From NCBI GenBank assembly GCA_005888465.1, contig VAYJ01000187.1, positions 1 through 5,266 on the forward strand: a stretch of DNA of 5,266 bases, written 5' to 3'. The position numbers and the translations under genes were made by a program. Below the pieces are notes generated by a model. It did not search any database. It worked only from the letters and a program-made list of their open reading frames with translations, and was not told the origin of the DNA. The stretch is from Actinomycetota bacterium (GTDB lineage: Bacteria; Actinomycetota; UBA4738). Of the stretch, positions 4,294 through 5,266 are shown in pieces (position 1 is the stretch's first letter; every line of letters begins with the position of its first letter).

Positions 4294-4789
4294 CGGTCGC
4301 CACTCGCCCCAACTTGCCTGTGAGTGCGGACTCCTTCACGATCAGGTAGGCATATGAACGATGTCGTCTCTGCGCAGCGCCTGGAAGCCCCGCCTCGTCG
4401 GTGGGCACGCTGGCGCAAGCTGGCCGTCGTCGGTGCCCTCTGCGTAGGCGGCCTTACCTCCGTCGCCTACCATGAGCTTCGCCCGTCGGCCACCCAGTCC
4501 TGGCTCCTCTCGCGCGACGCGGCGAGCCTCTCGTACGAGATCGCGCCCGGGCCGAGCCCCAGCATCGCCTTCCCGCGCGGCGGCCCCTTCGACGCCCAGC
4601 ACGGCTATCCGCGACTCGGCGATTTCAGCCGACGGCTCGCCTCCGCCGGATACCCGGTGGCCGAGCAGGCGCGCCAGAGCGCGGGGACGATCCGCTTCGT
4701 GCGATGGGGTGTGACGCCGCCCTATCGCGAGCCGGCTAAGAAGGAATCGGCGCTGAAGAAGGCTCGTGAGGTCATCGCCGTCGGCGAGA

Positions 4790-4818
4790 TCATCGGTTCA
4801 AATCCGAGCCCCGCAACC
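4790..4818 (+). tRNA. 3' end fragment of an initiator tRNA(fMet)-like gene
   Basis: The bases form a T-arm with stem TCGG/CCGA around loop TTCAAAT (4797-4803). The acceptor strand CCCCGCA (4809-4815), discriminator A and CC follow. CGGTTCAAATCCG followed by CCCCGCAACC matches the 3' end of bacterial initiator tRNA, which has the same unpaired A at the end of the acceptor stem. The D arm, anticodon arm and 5' acceptor strand (an expected CGCGGGG) are absent upstream, so this is not a functional tRNA. Site-specific integrases often use exactly this tRNA segment as attachment core. It may mark an integration junction. Confidence 0.6.
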
Positions 4819-4830
4819 CAAAAAGACGAT

Positions 4831-4866
4831 GGGGTAGCAGCGATTCGACCTGCTAACCCCTTTCGT
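4831..4866 (+). terminator. Intrinsic terminator
   Basis: GGGGTAGCAG (4831-4840) pairs with CTGCTAACCCC (4850-4860), ten pairs with a single bulged A around a nine-base loop. TTTCGT follows at once. It begins about a dozen bases after the tRNA-like 3' end, the normal place for a tRNA transcript terminator. It lies inside the long open frame, arguing against translation of that frame's end. Confidence 0.72.
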
Positions 4867-4867
4867 T

Positions 4868-4889
4868 TACCCAGGAATTACCCAGAAAT
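4868..4889 (+). repeat. 11-bp tandem direct repeat
   Basis: TACCCAGGAAT (4868-4878) and TACCCAGAAAT (4879-4889) differ at one base and are directly adjacent. Short direct repeats beside a tRNA 3' end resemble integrase arm-binding sites. They could also be operator repeats or chance. The remainder to 5067 has no gene I can support; one frame reads LQREVLWAVAERET near 4908 but has no start. Confidence 0.45.
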
Positions 4890-5067
4890 CCGCTTCGCCT
4901 GCTCGGCTCCAGCGCGAGGTGCTCTGGGCGGTCGCGGAGAGGGAGACGTCGTCAATGGTGTGCGGGCGAAACCGAGCGAGAGCTCGGCCCAGAAGAAGGC
5001 GGCCGCCTGAGCTCACTCGCACACCGACTGATGGGCGGATTCGTTTGAACCGCATGGAGGCACGGAC

Positions 5068-5266
5068 ATGGCTGATCTTTTAACGTTGGACCGCGTGTAC
5101 CACGTCATTCTCCAGACAATGGTCGAGGGAGGTCAAGCCCCTCATTACACAGAGATCGCGCGCGCCGTTGGCGTGTCGCCCGACGAGGGCAAAGGGCTCC
5201 TGCACGAGCTCATGGCGACGGGGCTACCGAATTATCTCTTCCCTGAAACCGATCTGATCGGCGGCT
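5068..5266 (+). CDS. Alkylmercury-lyase-type helix-turn-helix protein, 3' end outside window
   Basis: ATG at 5068 has GGAGG (5056-5060) seven bases upstream. The visible 66 residues read LDRVYHVILQTMVEGGQAPH, then YTEIARAVGVSPDEGKGLLH, then ELMATGLPNYLFPETDLIGG. The YTEIARAVGVSPDEGKGLLHEL section is a winged helix-turn-helix. The layout, with APHYTEIA followed by GLP and a TDLI turn, is that of the N-terminal domain of alkylmercury lyase (MerB)-like proteins and of related short proteins in uncultured bacteria. In MerB the catalytic cysteines lie in the second domain, beyond the window, so lyase activity cannot be judged. Many relatives lack them and may be regulators or binding proteins. No mer operon gene is next to it in the window. 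Confidence 0.7.
   Translation, partial: MADLLTLDRVYHVILQTMVEGGQAPHYTEIARAVGVSPDEGKGLLHELMATGLPNYLFPETDLIGG

Larger units (their letters stand above)
4354..5010 (+). pseudogene. Truncated membrane-anchored transglycosylase-like protein, catalytic part missing
   Basis: ATG at 4354 is preferred over the upstream GTG at 4324 because AGG motifs (4344-4350) lie just before it. The product has a basic cytoplasmic start, one membrane helix at residues 23-39, then WLLSRDAASLSYEIAPGPS, IAFPRGGPFD, HGYPRL and a RLASAGYPVAEQARQS region ending in VTPPYREPA at residue 128. I associate this order with the juxtamembrane region of peptidoglycan transglycosylase (GT51)-type proteins, where the glycosyltransferase domain should follow. 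Here it does not: from about 4738 the frame reads KKESALKKAREVIAVGE and then crosses a tRNA-like 3' end and a terminator, so the C-terminal 90 residues up to TGA 5008-5010 are probably not meaningful. Expected function would be glycan-chain polymerisation; this remnant cannot do it. The family assignment is from memory of the motif order. Confidence 0.6.

Noticed and set aside
4738..4818. Complete tRNA gene
   Set aside because: No 5' acceptor strand, D arm or anticodon stem can be folded upstream; only the T-arm and 3' acceptor end are present.
1..5266. CRISPR array, toxin-antitoxin pair or defence system
   Set aside because: No regularly spaced repeats, no recognisable toxin or antitoxin, and no nuclease, helicase or methyltransferase motifs were seen in any frame inspected.

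Overview
The window is GC-rich (roughly 60% by eye) and reads like bacterial accessory DNA in which short intact genes alternate with pieces of broken ones. The best lineage hint is a small secreted protein (2009-2416) ending in CLPDTLDPRGPRGK. I associate that tail, and the MerB-like helix-turn-helix protein at the right edge, with soil and sediment metagenome bacteria such as Rokubacteria/Methylomirabilota. That is recollection, not a search, so the lineage is a guess.

Left part (1-1300): a BON-like fragment at the left edge, then a minus-strand type IV pilin/GspG-like gene (354-773) with a strong ribosome site and a candidate sigma-54 promoter. A gene-poor stretch follows, holding a strong hairpin and two very short possible reading frames. 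Middle left (1300-2800): the C-terminal third of an IS630-family transposase, then three tightly packed small plus-strand genes (1797-2679) that look like an operon. One has a clear signal peptide; none has a function I recognise. A hairpin lies downstream.

Middle right (2870-4260): the C-terminal half of a response-regulator receiver domain on the minus strand abuts a serine recombinase gene that is broken in an unusual way. Its N-terminus lies on the minus strand and the next roughly 32 residues lie inverted on the plus strand; flipping that segment back restores a continuous catalytic domain in frame. An intact 90-residue unknown gene (3498-3770) follows. It converges on a frameshifted minus-strand gene for a small CxxC...HxxC zinc-finger protein.

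Right part (4240-5266): an AT-rich pocket with a perfect 16-bp palindrome abutting a TATAAT box. Next is the membrane-anchored N-terminus of a transglycosylase-like protein whose catalytic part is missing. The open frame then runs into what looks like the 3' end of an initiator tRNA gene, a well-formed intrinsic terminator and an 11-bp tandem repeat; this combination resembles an integration scar. The window ends inside an alkylmercury-lyase-type helix-turn-helix gene.

The intact genes do not form an obvious pathway. The coherent story is repeated insertion, deletion and inversion by mobile elements. I see no defence system, CRISPR array, complete insertion sequence or complete RNA gene.
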